The notes beneath the pieces are model-generated. The model saw nothing but the letters and a program-made list of their open reading frames with translations. It searched no databases and was not told the DNA's origin. From positions 206,039,001-206,103,000 of the forward strand of contig CM032228.1 in assembly GCA_019009955.1 (NCBI GenBank): a stretch of DNA of 64,000 nucleotides, given 5' to 3'. Below are positions 48,196-62,334 of this stretch, piece by piece. Made by a program: the position numbers and the translations under genes. This DNA is from Riptortus pedestris (Eukaryota > Arthropoda > Insecta > Hemiptera > Alydidae). Every line of letters starts with the position of its first letter. Position 1 is the stretch's first letter.

Positions 48196-49226
48196 AAAAA
48201 TGATTTATAAACTAGTATTTATATTGTAATTTCTTCTCTAGTATTAGCAGTTTGTTTTTGGAGCAATTCTATTTAGCTTGAACTGATCTTCCCTAATTTT
48301 CAGCAATTTATTCATGCAGATTGGAACCTGATGCTATATACTGATTTCATGGAAAACTGTATACCTTGGGGCCTTTTTTGCATTTTGCTAACCCTCTATT
48401 CAATGATCATATTAAGTATGAAATGTTTTTAAGAGAATAACTGTCTTACACAAAATTTAAAGTTCTAGATTCCCTTCGAATTCATTCATAATGATATGCA
48501 TCCTCTCGTTTATTGTAAGTATCCCGTAACTAAAGTCCTGTCACATTTCAGCAATTATTAAGTTTACCGCAGCACATTAGTAGTTTGCAGCACTAAACAC
48601 TGTTTCCTAAATGGAAATTCAAAAGCAAACGGTTTTTTTAAAAATCTTTTTGAATAGAGCTGAAGTACTAATTCCAGAAATCCGAGAGGAAAGAGAGTTT
48701 CAGAACAGAATGGAGAAACGGTACTATTAGAAACTACTGCGAGTGGCGAAATGCGGTCTTTGTAGAGTTAGATTGAACGGGGAGAGCCGAGCCGGAAACT
48801 GGAAAGTAGTAGCCTTTGTCCGAGAGTTTATGCAAAGGGCCGGGGCCATTACAGCAAAAGGTCCCTTGTTTCAGAATGCCAACGAGAGATCTCCTGACCT
48901 TAGCCACGGTTCAAGGGAAACTTTGCTTATTCATTCCTGAAAAAATAGCACTGGAAATGGCTTTGCAAATCTCACTGGACTTGATCATTTCACAGAACGA
49001 AAAACATCTTTTATATCGCTCCCATCAGATCTATCCTAAACTCTACGGAACGCGTCATCAAATTAGCTAAATGGCGTTTTCAATTTGTTGCCACAATAAA
49101 ACGAAAGCTGGGCCACTTCAGCCCTCCAGTCATCATTACACCCTTGAGCATGGAAAGAGGTAAACATCAAATGAAATGTGAATATATATATACATTTTTT
49201 TCGGCGATTCGTGATCAGTATGATCA
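48196..49226. other. Gene-free stretch with a less AT-rich island
   Basis: 48640-49140 is clearly less AT-rich and more complex than its surroundings (GGAGAGCCGAGCCGGAAACT, GGGCCGGGGCCATTACAGC). Two overlapping open segments (48743-48940, 48816-49070) exist but have no domain and do not agree on a frame. This could be an exon with UTR, a promoter region, or part of an unrecognised repeat. Confidence 0.35.
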
Positions 49227-49489
49227 ACTCGACAAGAGTGATCAACTTAACAAGGCTCTGCATAGGTCACTCCTTTATTACTCATAACTATTTAATGGAA
49301 AAAAGGGAGCAGCCCAAATGCAATGTATGCAATTTGACTCTTACAATAAAACACATACTGACAGACTGCAAGAGACGAGATCATTTACAGATACCCCACG
49401 ATCTACATGACTTACTCACTGAAGGTAGCCCATACATACCCAGTATACTACAACATTTAATAGACATTAACATATACACAAAAATTTAA
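49227..49489 (+). pseudogene. Jockey-like C-terminal fragment, second lineage
   Basis: Carries RVINLTRLCIGHSFITH and CNVCNLTLTIKHILTDC (C-X2-C-X7-H-X4-C), then LHDLLTEGSPYIPSILQHL and a TAA. Same domain as 24868-25272, but clearly diverged in sequence and with a different 3' UTR, so another family. 5' truncated at about 49227. Confidence 0.75.
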
Positions 49490-49567
49490 CTAATATAATC
49501 CATTTAAAATTACTGTTTGCGTTTTAAAATAAATGTTATAATTTCCTATACATGTGCGCGTGCCAGT

Positions 49568-49570
<3 letters not shown>

Positions 49571-49622
<52 letters not shown>
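49571..49622. repeat. (TG)n microsatellite
   Basis: TG dinucleotides inside the retrotransposon 3' UTR. Confidence 0.9.
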
Positions 49623-49623
<1 letters not shown>

Positions 49624-50183
49624 GTGTGGGTGTATGAGTTTTCACTCACCCCAGTGTGTTTTAGGGAGTACAGAGTTTTATGTAAATAGTCACTAGTAAA
49701 AACTTATGTTTTATGTAAACCTTAATCATTTTAAATTTCTTTTATTCATTTTATACACCAATTTTATTTTAATTATTGATTTATTTAATTAATATTTAAA
49801 TATTTTATTAATGATTTCTTTATTGTCCAATATCAATAGTTTTGATTTGCAGTTTTCACCTAGCTTTGAATGTTGTCTTTATTTGTTCTCTTTCTCATTT
49901 ATTTTTTATCTTTGCTGTATTCAATATTTGTTTTTTGATTTCCATTCATGCTTTTTGAGTTCCATTTTGGTTTTAAGTTCCATTTACATTTTTGAGTTCT
50001 AGTTCCGTTTTTGTGTTTCATTCAGTTTTTGTGTTTAATTTCGCCTTTTGTGTTCTATTTTTTTTTATTCCAGTTCTGTTTTGAGTTGCGTTCCTATTTC
50101 TTTCCCATTTCTGTTTTGATATCATCTCTGTTTTTTGTGTTTTCTCTCTGTGTTTTGATCCTTTTATGTTTTGTAAATCCTTT

Positions 50184-50303
50184 GTTTGTTGTGTTCCTTT
50201 TGTGTTCTGTGTTCCTTTTGTGTTCTGTGTTCCTTTTGCGTTTTGTGTTCCTTATCTGTTTTGTTTTCTTTTTGTGCTTTGTGTTCCATTTCTGTTTTGT
50301 TTA
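50184..50303. repeat. 18-bp T-rich minisatellite
   Basis: About six units of the form GTGTTCCTTTTGTGTTCT, cleanest at 50190-50245, with decayed forerunners (GAGTTCCATTTTGG, GTGTTTCATTCAG) back to about 49930. The opposite strand is purine-rich. Confidence 0.8.
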
Positions 50304-50409
50304 ATTTTGTTAATTTTTTTTGTTTGTATTGTTTTTTTTAAAGTTACAAATCCTTTAGTTTAGAGCAACATCGCCGAAGCAGCGAAGCTCCAATAAATAA
50401 ATAAAATAA

Positions 50410-51597
50410 ATCGACAAGGAATGAGTATCTGCCGTAAAGTGACTGACTGCATTGGTTCCTGGAAGGCAGTCACCAGTTCACCAGCAATCGCGGACGAAAT
50501 CTAAACATAGTCAAACTCATTATCATCCCTAGGCCCTTATCAGAAGCGTCGTGATACTATCACACTACGGTAGAAGCTCATCAACTGTCGGCCGAGACCG
50601 ACCTATAATACATACACGTCTACACATATATTCAAACGGAATACATATATGAGTGGACTACACTGGCCAAGATCGGAATACCTTTCAAGAAATTCCTTTA
50701 AAAAAATACTTCACTTGCTGGGTTTCGGAAAGGGGAAACGAAAGAACGAAATGTTCATAAATCTGGTAGAAAATTCGTTTTTCTAGACTTTGTTACTAGA
50801 CATTTCAAAATCATTGTGTAATCAAGCAAGTGATTACTGCACGTTTGTTGGTCAATGGCAGAAATACCGCATATTGAAACTATCAAAGAGTTGTGTGATG
50901 AGCCCAATTGTCTTCCACCACAGAAATACAGCTGTTCAGTATTCTATTGTAATTATTTTGATTTCCTCTTGTTTTCTAATAACGCCTATGTATATTTGAT
51001 TCGCTATCGTAAAAGCATCTATTACCCATGTGGCCCTCGTCAATTTTGGCATTTCCATTCATTTCAATTACTTCCAAATCACTTGAAACCATAAATACCA
51101 TTTGAATATTACTATTTGAAGTATGGCTGTATAAGAGAGTCAACATTGTTCAATGTTTAAAAACGGCACGTCAATCTTAATTTCTGTAATGTATTCAAGG
51201 GAGGTCCATAAATTAGGAGTTCATTATAAAGTCAAATCAAGTGGACTCTCTGAAAGCATTCAACTGTAAATGCCCTCCGACAAACAAAATAATATTTCAG
51301 TTGAGGCTGCGGAAAATAAACAAATATGTCACTTGCAGGAACAACGAGTTGATTACTTCTTATAACATTATAAACCATATTTCCCCCTTCGTCGGAACAA
51401 ACTAGACTTTAAACTTAAGCTGGACACGGTGTTCTTTAGTAATATAATACTCCAAGACCTCTAAGAATAACAATCATAGCATGGGCAGGAAAGTTAAGAA
51501 CACATTTAACATAAAAGTAAATAAAGGAAGGAAAATTTTATTTGGACCAATACATAAGTATTATACACAAATGGATGTTATTATACAAGATTTCTTA
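50410..51597. other. Gene-free stretch with two weak open segments
   Basis: 50410-50700 is moderately GC-containing without a clear frame. At 50855-50932 a frame begins MAEIPHIETIKELCDEPNCL then PPQKYS, which looks protein-like before turning to hydrophobic noise; the overlapping segment 50790-50999 is in another frame. It could be a short exon fragment. Unassigned. Confidence 0.3.
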
Positions 51598-51990
51598 CAA
51601 AATTAAGAGATTTTGGTACAACTTCGGACGTAGTCGTCCTTCAGTCATTGCACCTAAATTATAATGAGTTGCTCCACTTGACATTGGGAGTCTGCCATGA
51701 TACTTCCTTACAAGCTGTTGAAGATGTACTGAAATAGGAGCAACCTCCAATTCCCTGTGGATTTGGCTGTTCCTAACAAACCAGGGAGCATTCGCCGCTA
51801 TCCGAAGTACTTTGCTCTGGAAGGACTGTAGTTTCTTTTTGTGTGTGTTGCTGATGCCCAGCCAGACTGGGCATGCGTATGTTAATATAGGGAGTATGAG
51901 TGTTTTGTAAAGTAGTGTTGCGCAGGTCAGTTTCAGTGGTGTATTTTTGTTCATTAAAGGGTATATTTGTGTAAGTCGTGTTTGTGCTTG
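51598..51990 (-). pseudogene. Jockey-like RT thumb fragment
   Basis: On the minus strand, about 130 residues: LYKTLILPILTYACPVWLGI, KKLQSFQSKVLRIAANAPWF, VRNSQIHRELEVAPIS, then a stop. This is the connection region after the RT palm in Jockey-clade ORF2. RT catalytic motifs upstream are missing. The open frame extends to 52053, but the first about 20 residues there are hydrophobic and unrelated. AAATAAAATTTTCC near 51530-51544 (minus strand) would fit a 3' end signal. Confidence 0.8.
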
Positions 51991-52378
51991 TTGCAATAAA
52001 AGTAAATGAAAATCACATAATATAAAAGTAATAACTAAAAATAATAAAGACATACCTGCGAAAGTCAGAAGGAAATAGTTAAAAACAATAAACTATCTAA
52101 ATTAAAAATAACAAAATAATTCATTGTATAAAAAACTTATATTTCATCACTAAATGGCTATACTGAAGACCAACAATGCCTTGGGTGAAAACCCCCTGAA
52201 TGCTAACACCGAAGGAACTATGGTGAAAATGTAACGAGGCTAACAATAGAGAGGTGGTGTAGTTGGCATATAGTTAGAGTAGTGCAGACTGAACCGTCTC
52301 AGGAGAAATTTAATGAGTTATTTAGTACTCTTAGAGTGATAATAGAAAGAGGATCAAATGGTGGACATTTGACACCAA

Positions 52379-52955
52379 GACGCTTTCTCTCAAATAAGAA
52401 AACTCGTAATTAATGACTGGAATAATTTATGGTATAACACTGACAGTAAACTTAGAGAAATCAAATCAAACACGCTCAGCTGGACTTCAAGTAATAGACA
52501 CTCTAGAAGAGAAGAAATTGTACTTACACCCCTACGCACAGGACACTCAAGACTAACACATCTATATCTAATGAGCAGGGAAGATGAACCTATATGTCGC
52601 TACTGCAACAGATTGCTGACTGTAAAACACATACTGACTGACTGCACGCAAGTGAAAAAAGTGCCCATGGCCCACAAATGTATGGGAACTACTGGCCGAC
52701 AGTAGCCAATTTATAGATGATGTTTTTAAGTATTTAAGAAATAATGGATTATTTGATGAAATATAAAACCTATTATCCACAATTATGAAAGCACTGTGGA
52801 ATATAAATTTTGCCTCCTTCCAGTTTAACTATTTATAGTTTTTCTTTTATATTTATTTTTTTTCTTTGTTTTTTTTATTTTTTTCCCCGTGTTGTAAATA
52901 TACTAACAATTTATATTTAGTTTTGTCCATTCTATTTATTTTGTACAATTTATGG
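52379..52955 (+). mobile_element. Second copy of the 24.9 kb Jockey-like tail
   Basis: Nearly identical to 24880-25455 by eye: the same start at ACCAAGACGCT, the same RREEI.LT and CRYCNR.LTVKHILTDC coding (52500-52660), and the same 3' UTR start. One extra A at about 52655 shifts the frame. It ends near TTATTTTGTACA without the GCC..GGC tail, so it is truncated at its 3' side. Both copies begin at almost the same point, which suggests a shared 5' breakpoint or a shared source. Confidence 0.75.
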
Positions 52956-53626
52956 TTTAAGAGAGTCTTTCATGAACTGTATTATCAATTTCTCTATGGA
53001 TCACCATTCCAGTAAACCTTGATGCACCAACACCAGCACACGTACGTACCCTTATCCGCAGTACTGGAACTCTGGAGTACAGTACTTCGAAATACCTCTA
53101 CACCACCGCAACTTTGTTCTGGTGCACCGTATTCTGGGGTTTTTTATATGAGTAAATTAAAATTATAAGGCCAGTGTCGAATTAATAGGCAAAAACAAAT
53201 TGTGTGATAAGTTTGATAACATGAAATAAAAAAAATTGACGGTTAAATTTATCTTACCTTAGATTCTTAAAATAGCTTTGTATATTATTTGCTGTTGGTA
53301 ATTCACAAAAACAACATACTAAATATTTCATACATTATATAAAGGTAGGGTTCAAGTTTAAAAGAAGTCGAGATTAAATTTAAAGTTAAAGTTGAATAGC
53401 AACACACAAGTTGGTTTTTCATGTTAGTTCATGAGATGTGTATGCCCGATTCATCTTATCATCCATCGTTCAAGGCGTATATTGTTAAATTTTTATTATT
53501 TTGTTAGTAATCAATGAGCTAAGCAGTCTTTTAGCACAGGAGATATTTTCTCCTAATATCACGTTTATCTATTATAATGTGTGCATATGTGTGTGTACAT
53601 ACTCAAAATAATTCAAAATAATACGC
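52956..53626. other. Gene-free spacer
   Basis: 52960-53140 is less AT-rich and includes an imperfect inverted word pair (CAGTACTGG...GTACAGTAC); nothing else seen. Confidence 0.35.
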
Positions 53627-53666
53627 CTAATTTTTTTTCGTGGGGAGAATGTAGTGTCATTTTCTT

Positions 53667-53722
<56 letters not shown>

Positions 53723-53761
53723 AGAATAAAACTAGATTGTCCCCACCACACGAAAAAATTA
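53627..53761. repeat. Inverted-repeat element with a TA core
   Basis: Arms about 53627-53668 and 53719-53761 are reverse complements: left GTGGGGAGAATGTAGTGTCA against right TAAAACTAGATTGTCCCCAC. The inner 28 bases have about 5 mismatches; an offset of about 5 bases precedes the outer TTTTTTCG/CGAAAAAA match. A pure TA tract (53673-53719) forms the centre. It resembles a small MITE whose loop became TA repeat, or a TA-centred fold-back. Open segments on both strands here are artefacts of the palindrome. Confidence 0.6.
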
Positions 53762-54231
53762 CCTGTATATTATTTTTGAGGATTAACTTAATAATTAAAA
53801 GAATAAGTAATTGGAGAGAAAATTGTTTAATCTCCTTATATATTAGAGTAAAAGAGGATATTAGGATTCCAGATCGTGAGCGAAATCTAGTTACTGGAAG
53901 GATAAACAAGAAAATGGTGGGACGAGAGACCCAAGTTCCCTTTAAGACAGTTTGTTTTCACTTGGAAACCAAATTAGTGACTGAGGAAGCTACGTAGTTT
54001 ACTGGCTCAACTCTATTATAAATATTAGTATATCTACAGCCTTTCAACAGAGTCCGTGTTTGTGTTCCTTACCACGTGTTTAAACGGTATAAAATTATCG
54101 TCGATCGTAGTCGTTGTATGACTAACTGTTTAACACGATGAATAATTTTCTAATGTAACTATTCTCCAAGGTCTAGCTGAGGATCACTACGTACACTATA
54201 AGTACACTATTTCTCACAGATTAAATGTTTT
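53762..54231. other. Gene-free spacer
   Basis: AT-rich. The open segment 53737-53997 (with EDIRIPDRERNLVTGRINKK) begins inside the inverted repeat; its later part is protein-like by composition, but I recognise nothing. Confidence 0.3.
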
Positions 54232-55497
<1,266 letters not shown>

Positions 55498-57835
55498 TCT
55501 TTTATTTATTTCACACTAAACGCTTGGTATACTTGTCATAAGCAGAAATAATAATAAACGTTAAATAATATATTCAGAGCTACAACAATCGGCTAAATTC
55601 GACGCCATCATTTGCCGAGAGAAGTGGCTTATGGCAAGTAACTGAAGTTTATTTTAGTAGCATTTATACTCTTAATGAGGAGTTGGGACATCTAGAGCAA
55701 ATAAATACTGCGTGGTATAGTTTATTTCTTTATGGTATAGCTATTTAAAAGACAGCTGTTTTCTATAAACCATTTACTCAACCTTAAAACAGGTCAGTTT
55801 GCCAAACCCTACAACTAAACTTTACAATGGCATTTCCACAAATCAAACTAACTTATACAACAAGCACCAGAGACGTAGCAGCTTGTTAATCTTCGGTCGG
55901 TTTCAATAAACATTGGGTGATTGTAGTGTGTTGTAGTCGTTCACACTGACCTACATGTTAAATAACGGGTTGGACAATTTACAGTTCAAGCAACAACTTT
56001 TTTCATATGATACATACTAACGTAATTTTAATATAATTTAGTTATTACGAACATATATGAAATCAAAAGGATGAATATACAACATAGTCTTTATATCTAA
56101 TACAAAATGATTCAGATACAGCTGCAGCGGAAACATATTTAATCGTCTTACATAAAATTAAAGATCTCGATTGGTAAAAGTTAGGGTTTAAAGAAAATGG
56201 AAAATACAATTAAACGTCACATCAAAAACAAATCCTTGTGTATAACAAATCCTTTGACCTAATATATTGGTTCAAGTTTTAGTTTTTTTTACATTTGTTT
56301 ATTACTCGAATATTCCAGGGAGTTATTTGTATTTTTCATTTATTCCTAGCCTTTTGGAAACCCTCTTTTTTGCAATTCCACTATTATTGGCAACATATAC
56401 TATCAGCATTTATTATTTCTAGCTTAAATTAAACATACGGTTCACATTTCGTCTCTGGCGTCATCTGTGTCATTCCATTGATCGAAATACCCAATATTTT
56501 ACTTTTAAATGGTTCATCCATAAAACCCCACACAAGTTGCTTGTATTTACAGCTTGAAAATTAATTATAATTTGTTTCCTGCCTCATTGTACGTTTTTCG
56601 AAACCGAACAAGATTTAAATGCTCATTTCATCATATTTTACCTCATACTGCCATTTATTCATAAATTTAAAACTTCCCTCATAATTAGTAGATTTGTTGA
56701 GACTAACTAGTTGAAGATGAGGTTGAGCTGTGGAGGAGTTTGATTTGGAGGCAGAGTAAGTTGCTAGGCGAGACCTGATTGCGGGGAAGCTCTAACCCCT
56801 TTAACTGATTGCCTCCCTAATTCATTGGACTTAGCCAAATCAATTCTAGGTTTCCTATTCTCTCTTCCAGCAAAATTACCCATTTATTGCATTCCCAGGG
56901 GACAATTTATATTTTAATTTAAATTGGTAATGAGTGATGAATATAAATGGCTAATGAATAACAATTTGCCCTTTAGAGTACATTTAAAGATAAATTGCCA
57001 AAACTAAATCCGAACCACCAGCGCTTTTTTTTTTCTTTGGCAAAGGTCAACAAGAATTAAACATATAGCGTTCTTCTGGATATTGTTTTATTTTTTATAC
57101 CAGTTAATCGTCTCTTAGACACCTGTTACTTAATGAAAACACACTGCGTGTGCTATATACGACCATTTGTTTCAGAAATCAAATAAATGCTAACAAAAAT
57201 TATGGATATTGATTATTAATTCAATATTTCGTAAATAAGTCGTTAAATTGACTAAACACATTCGTTAAATGTAACAAATCTTCCGATCAGTAATAAATGC
57301 GACTCTTTCACAGTGAAATAGCAATTACACGTCCTTGAATATACTCGGTTGATCGGTTGATTATGAAATTTTAAATGGATTACATCTACGGATGAAACAG
57401 TTTTTAAACTGGTACGATAGAAAAAAAATATATTATATGCATCTTCCACATATGTCATTTTATATATTTTCCATTATGAAAAGCGCATGTTCATTTTTTA
57501 ATAAAAAAAACATGCTAAATGATATTACAGAAATATTCTCCATTTTTCAAAGCCAGAAATAAATATTATCAACGGTCTTTCTTCAGTATTGCAACTAGGA
57601 TTATCAACTCTGCAGTTTTCAGCCAATTTACTTCCCCGATTGAGGTGTTTACTAGCACAAAAAAATTAAAAATATTATAATTTTGGAATTTTACAACATT
57701 TATAATCTCAGCTAATCTAGCTATACTTATATGTTGTCATCAAAAACACCGGCATGAAGAAAAAAAAACACATGACAAAATATTTTTATTGTTATACTAT
57801 ATTTAGTTTAAACACGAACAAACACACTTATACAA

Positions 57836-57839
<4 letters not shown>
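55498..57839. other. Gene-free AT-rich stretch
   Basis: No gene. 56690-56900 is less AT-rich (GTTGAGCTGTGGAGGAGTTT, GACCTGATTGCGGGGAAGCT) and similar in character to the other complex patches. Confidence 0.4.

Positions 57840-57881
<42 letters not shown>
57840..57881. repeat. (CA)n microsatellite
   Basis: CA dinucleotides in otherwise plain AT-rich DNA. Confidence 0.9.
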
Positions 57882-57884
<3 letters not shown>

Positions 57885-58734
57885 GTATTTCTGTCGAAAC
57901 TTATATGTAACTTAGAAAAGGAAACATTTGAAATAATATACCTTTTGCAAATATTCACTGATGAACTGATAAAGAACTCGTATTTAAATTATTAAATTTT
58001 AATAACTGAGAAATAGTTCGTTTCACTATGGACAACTCCATAACTGAACTTTGGTGAAGTTCAAGAATTCAGAACTCATGAGTCGATTACTATAAATTTA
58101 ATTTAGCTTGTTTCCTCCCACTTTTGGCTTGTACTCTGTCCACAATGAACTGCATCCAAAGATTTCAGAGGAAGTAAATAATTAAAATAGGACCTTCTCA
58201 GGAATACAGTAACGTTATTTAGCATTGCGCATAAACGAGAGAGATAAGTGTTTGATATGGAAATAGAGCAGGACTCCTTTGAACTAACTTCAGATGAAAA
58301 GCCTACAGTAGATAATGTAATATTCACTACTTCTCAGGTAGAAATAATGACATTTCGCTTGACAGGATACGCCTTTTTAGTAAGTTGATATTATTAGTGT
58401 CGTAAAAGCTAATTTCGGGGGTGGGGGTGGACTAAATTAATGTTTAAGAAGTTTTGAATCCACTTAGTTGTATAATTAAGCATCTTTGTTTCAAAACGAT
58501 GATTCTAGTTTAAAATTAAATGTAGCAAGTTTCATGTTATGCCACTTTCCGTAATTAAATGACGAGAAAAGTATTGAGAAAGTATTTGTTATGAAATATT
58601 TGAAAATAAAATTACTGTATACCTGGAGTTTGTAAAAACATATTGCTACCACAATTGCATGTTTTTCTCAAAAAAATCAGTGAGTGAGGCAAGTTTTCAA
58701 ATGTCCATTGGCCCAATCCTGAATTCATTTTTGT
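57882..58734. other. Gene-free stretch
   Basis: The 74-residue minus-strand open segment 58103-58327 (Ser/Val-rich, with SSEVSSKESCSISISNTYLS) has no recognised domain. Nothing else seen. Confidence 0.4.
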
Positions 58735-58880
58735 CTGTAAACGCTCTAGTCCCACAATTTGTTTCGTCTATCGTTGCGAAACTCCATATTTCAACGTTTC
58801 ATATGAAATTAAAAATTAGATTCGTTAATGAATGACCAGGAGGAATGGAAGGATTAGAAAACAAGTAAATTGCTACATCG
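58735..58880 (+). mobile_element. HINE-like interior fragment
   Basis: TGTCTGTAAACGCTCTAGTC, TTGCGAAACTCCATATTTCA, TTAGATTCGTTAATGAATGA and CCAGGAGGAATGGAAGG follow the family's interior order. No termini or TA tract. Confidence 0.5.
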
Positions 58881-60629
58881 AGAATAGTTATAAATAACTT
58901 ATACATCTCATGTCCAGCTTAATTTTGAATTATATTTTATTCAGAGATCTTACTGAATAAGAAATAGAAAATAGAAGGTAAGATGAGGTCATTCCATGAA
59001 AAATAAGTTAACGACTTTTTAAATAATTAACCATCATATCCAGTCATACAAACCTCAGGCATTAACAGGTGGAACATGCTCTGCCTACTTGCTCTTGCTA
59101 CGATGTACATCGTGAAATGAATTCGCATGGAAACACTTATCCACGCATCAAAATTCGCTCGCGATAAATGAATAACAATGGCTCTATAAAATTCTCAAAG
59201 ATTTACACGAACCTTTTTAAAAACAGTATCAAGAATAATATAAGCTAATTGATAAAATTTTCATTTATTTCTGTCAAATAGAGCCGCCATGCGACTATTG
59301 TGGGCTCGTGGGACCCAGCCTACTTTCTCGCAGCTGGTTTGAATATGAACCTATCATGGGTAATAATTAATGAGATACCATAATTGGGAAAACATGGAAT
59401 TAATGTTCACGAGTTTCCCATTGGTCGGAGTTGGGTTCTAATTGTTATACATGGCCCACATAAAAGCCCTTTAATATCTTCATAAAAACAAATATATACA
59501 TACATATGTTAGGTGATCTTTATCATTATTGCTTCATACAATCCCGTATACTCTAATTATTAAACCATGCCTATTTTTCCTATGAATCAAATTAATTTTG
59601 TAATTAAATATTGACTCACATCAAATTAGTTGAATAAAACATAAAAGATTGGTTAGAGTGTGATTTCCTTTTAATTTATTAACTTCCACATTTTGCTAGC
59701 ATGGCTGCTTGGGGTGGGTTGCATTTCGTCAGTCCGAAAATAAATAAATTCTTTATAGCTTATTGAAATCGAGCACACTCTGCGTGTTCGGTATGGGTTA
59801 AGGCCAACACCATAAATCACATGCTACTTTTCATTTATAATTTACCTTTCATATACATACATACTACTTGGAAACAATGAGTATGTAAACTTCCGAAATA
59901 ATAACCTTCATCAATACCTTTGTCATGGAAAATTACAAACATACATTTCTTCAATGTTAAAAAGTTTACATTTACATTGTAAATAAACCCCGCAAATACG
60001 TTCCTTTAATTTAAGAGAATATAGACTATTTTTTAATGAATTGCGATTTGAAATTGGAAACTCTGCTTTTGCTTATTTTATTTTTTATTCTATTTATATA
60101 AGGAGAGATGGCTTGTACTAAATTAAATACAAGCCCCGGGGCTCTGTCGTGTTAAACCATTTATTGAGGTCATCAGCTAGGATTCTCAAATGGCAGTCAC
60201 CAACGTCTGAAAGTCTTCAATTAGGTTATCTAGCCAATTATGTCGTAACCTGTCATTCCTTCTCGAACCACCAGGTACACTTTTAAATTTGCTATACTGG
60301 ATTCCATTCAATCTGAATAACAACGCGACAGGCCTTCTCAATGGGTGTATAATTTCGCCATAAAAATGTTTTAGTTTGGCATTGATCGCACCCCATTAAC
60401 GTTATTTAAAAGTTCCAGTTATCCATATTAAGATTCTTACTTCCTAGACTCCCTGGAATCCCGACACTATTCCATCAATCTCTGAGGTTTATTTAAAAAT
60501 TGCTAAAATAAACCCGAAATCATTAGTAGATTACTTCATCAGTAATCACCATATATATCTTGATGAGAACCCCTAAACCGGGTGAAATTTAAGGTCTTTA
60601 TAACGCATATTGTAAATGTAAAAAAATAA
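58881..60629. other. Gene-free AT-rich stretch
   Basis: No gene. Somewhat less AT-rich patches at 59280-59340 and 60120-60340 with no recognisable structure. Confidence 0.4.
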
Positions 60630-61268
60630 GTCCGTCGCGCAGGGGCTGCGTAAACTAAGCAGATTTCCCTAGTGATGTTTAACAATAGATAAATCTGCAT
60701 ACTGGTAACACAATAGCACCGTCAACATCAAGTCAATAAATACAAACGAAAATAAGAAACCTCCAGACGGGAGGCACCTGAACGTAAAGAAACAGGTGTG
60801 CCAACTTCTCTCAGGAAAGAAAAACAATTACGGAAATATATAAGATATAACATAATAATTTTATTGAAAACTATTTACTATATCTACTGTACTGTCATTT
60901 ATAATGGATCGGAATAATTTTTAGCTCAATCAATCAAAATTTTAGTACTCCAAGAACTTAAGAAGAGGGGGGGGGGTCACGATAACATATTTGCATTTAT
61001 CTTGAATAGTAAAGGTCTCTAGAAAACAATTTATGGCATTTAAGGTTCGAATAATGTGGTTTATTACATAACAGAGTAATGTTTAAGTAACATGAGTAGA
61101 AGTGGGGGTTTGCTGAAGGCTGAAAACAGAAAAATATATCGGTTAATATTCAAGATAGAGAATAAATAAATATAAAAATATTTATAGGGCATTTAATTTG
61201 CTATAAGATTGGATCTATACTATTTTTAGATCCGCCGTATAGTAACGGAGATATTTCGAATTTTCAAA
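60630..61268 (-). mobile_element. HINE-like element, long form, 5' truncated
   Basis: Left end GTCCGTCGCGCAGGGGCTGC with a perfect ACGCAG-like hairpin, good long-form cassette (AATAAGAAACCTCCAGACGG), G run near 60966, and interior to ATATTTCGAATTTTCAAAAA, where it breaks off before the TA tract and 5' terminus. Confidence 0.75.
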
Positions 61269-62220
61269 AAATAATTTAATAAATGAATCACTAACAGAGA
61301 AAATAATCATAATTAGTTTGACCTATAAAGAATATATCTTTTTATTTCCGCATTATCGTGTTAATTTAAAATAAAAGGGTGAAATTGCCTGTATGGAGTG
61401 GATTTTGATTGGGTAGTTAAATTGGTTCTGTTTACCAAGAATCGTTCCATGAAACTAAATTGATATAAACGGTCAACAAGTATAACCTATCATGCGAGGT
61501 CGTTCCTGAATTAATAAGTCCATCAGAAATAATTTATCAATTCCAAACGTATATTTTTTCTTCAATGTACACTGGCAGTCGTTCTCCAATAATTACTGAA
61601 TAAATAGAAACTTTTCTGCTGCAATCGGTCTGCGCGACACTGCATTGAATGTCTATGCACGGCAAACTTATTTATGAGTGTGAATGGATTGTTAGTGTGT
61701 GAGTTTCTGTGTTGAGTGTGTTTAAGTTTGGTTTCCGGTGCATGGAATTAAGTGAAGGCCTCTCCTTCTCTATTCTCTGTATCCTTTTCAATATTGTGGC
61801 TACTTTTCCCTATACAATTGTTGACAGAAAGTTCAGTCGGTTCATTCTACAACGATCGATTTTCCTGCTTTCTAAAGAAATGGCTTAACATGAGGAATAT
61901 AAGAAGCAGTTCATTACATCTTTAGCACCGTAGTTTACGAGAAAAAAATCTAACATAAAAATAACATTCTTAAGAAGCTCCATTATCACTGGAAACTAAT
62001 AATATATACCGTTAATATTACCTTTTAATTCGTTTTCATAGCTCTCGTCTACAATAATTTGATTATTATATGTACTTCCACCTCTACCAAGATCCTTAAA
62101 GAGCATAAAATTAGTGTCGAACAATACAGGTCTCGCGATTTATTTGTCGGATTCAGAGTAGCCTATGGTAGCTTATGAGATGGATATTGAACTATACTTT
62201 CAGTATTTCACACCGTGTGT
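61269..62220. other. Gene-free AT-rich stretch
   Basis: Nothing recognised. Confidence 0.4.
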
Positions 62221-62224
62221 GTGT

Positions 62225-62258
<34 letters not shown>

Positions 62259-62266
62259 TGAGTGTG

Positions 62267-62298
<32 letters not shown>

Positions 62299-62299
62299 C

Positions 62300-62334
<35 letters not shown>

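Larger units (their letters stand above)
49490..50409 (+). mobile_element. Long 3' UTR of the Jockey-like fragment
   Basis: Follows the stop codon and ends with ACATCGCCGAAGCAGCGAAG then CTCCAATAAATAAATAAAAT, similar in design to the GCC..GGC plus A-rich tail at 25654-25688. Contains a TG microsatellite and an 18-bp T-rich repeat. Open segments at 49811-50363 (Phe/Cys/Val-rich) are translations of the T-rich repeat. Confidence 0.6.

Noticed and set aside
49811..50363. Phe/Val/Cys-rich open frames resembling membrane proteins
   Set aside because: Translation of a T-rich 18-bp repeat in a retrotransposon 3' UTR; overlapping frames look alike.
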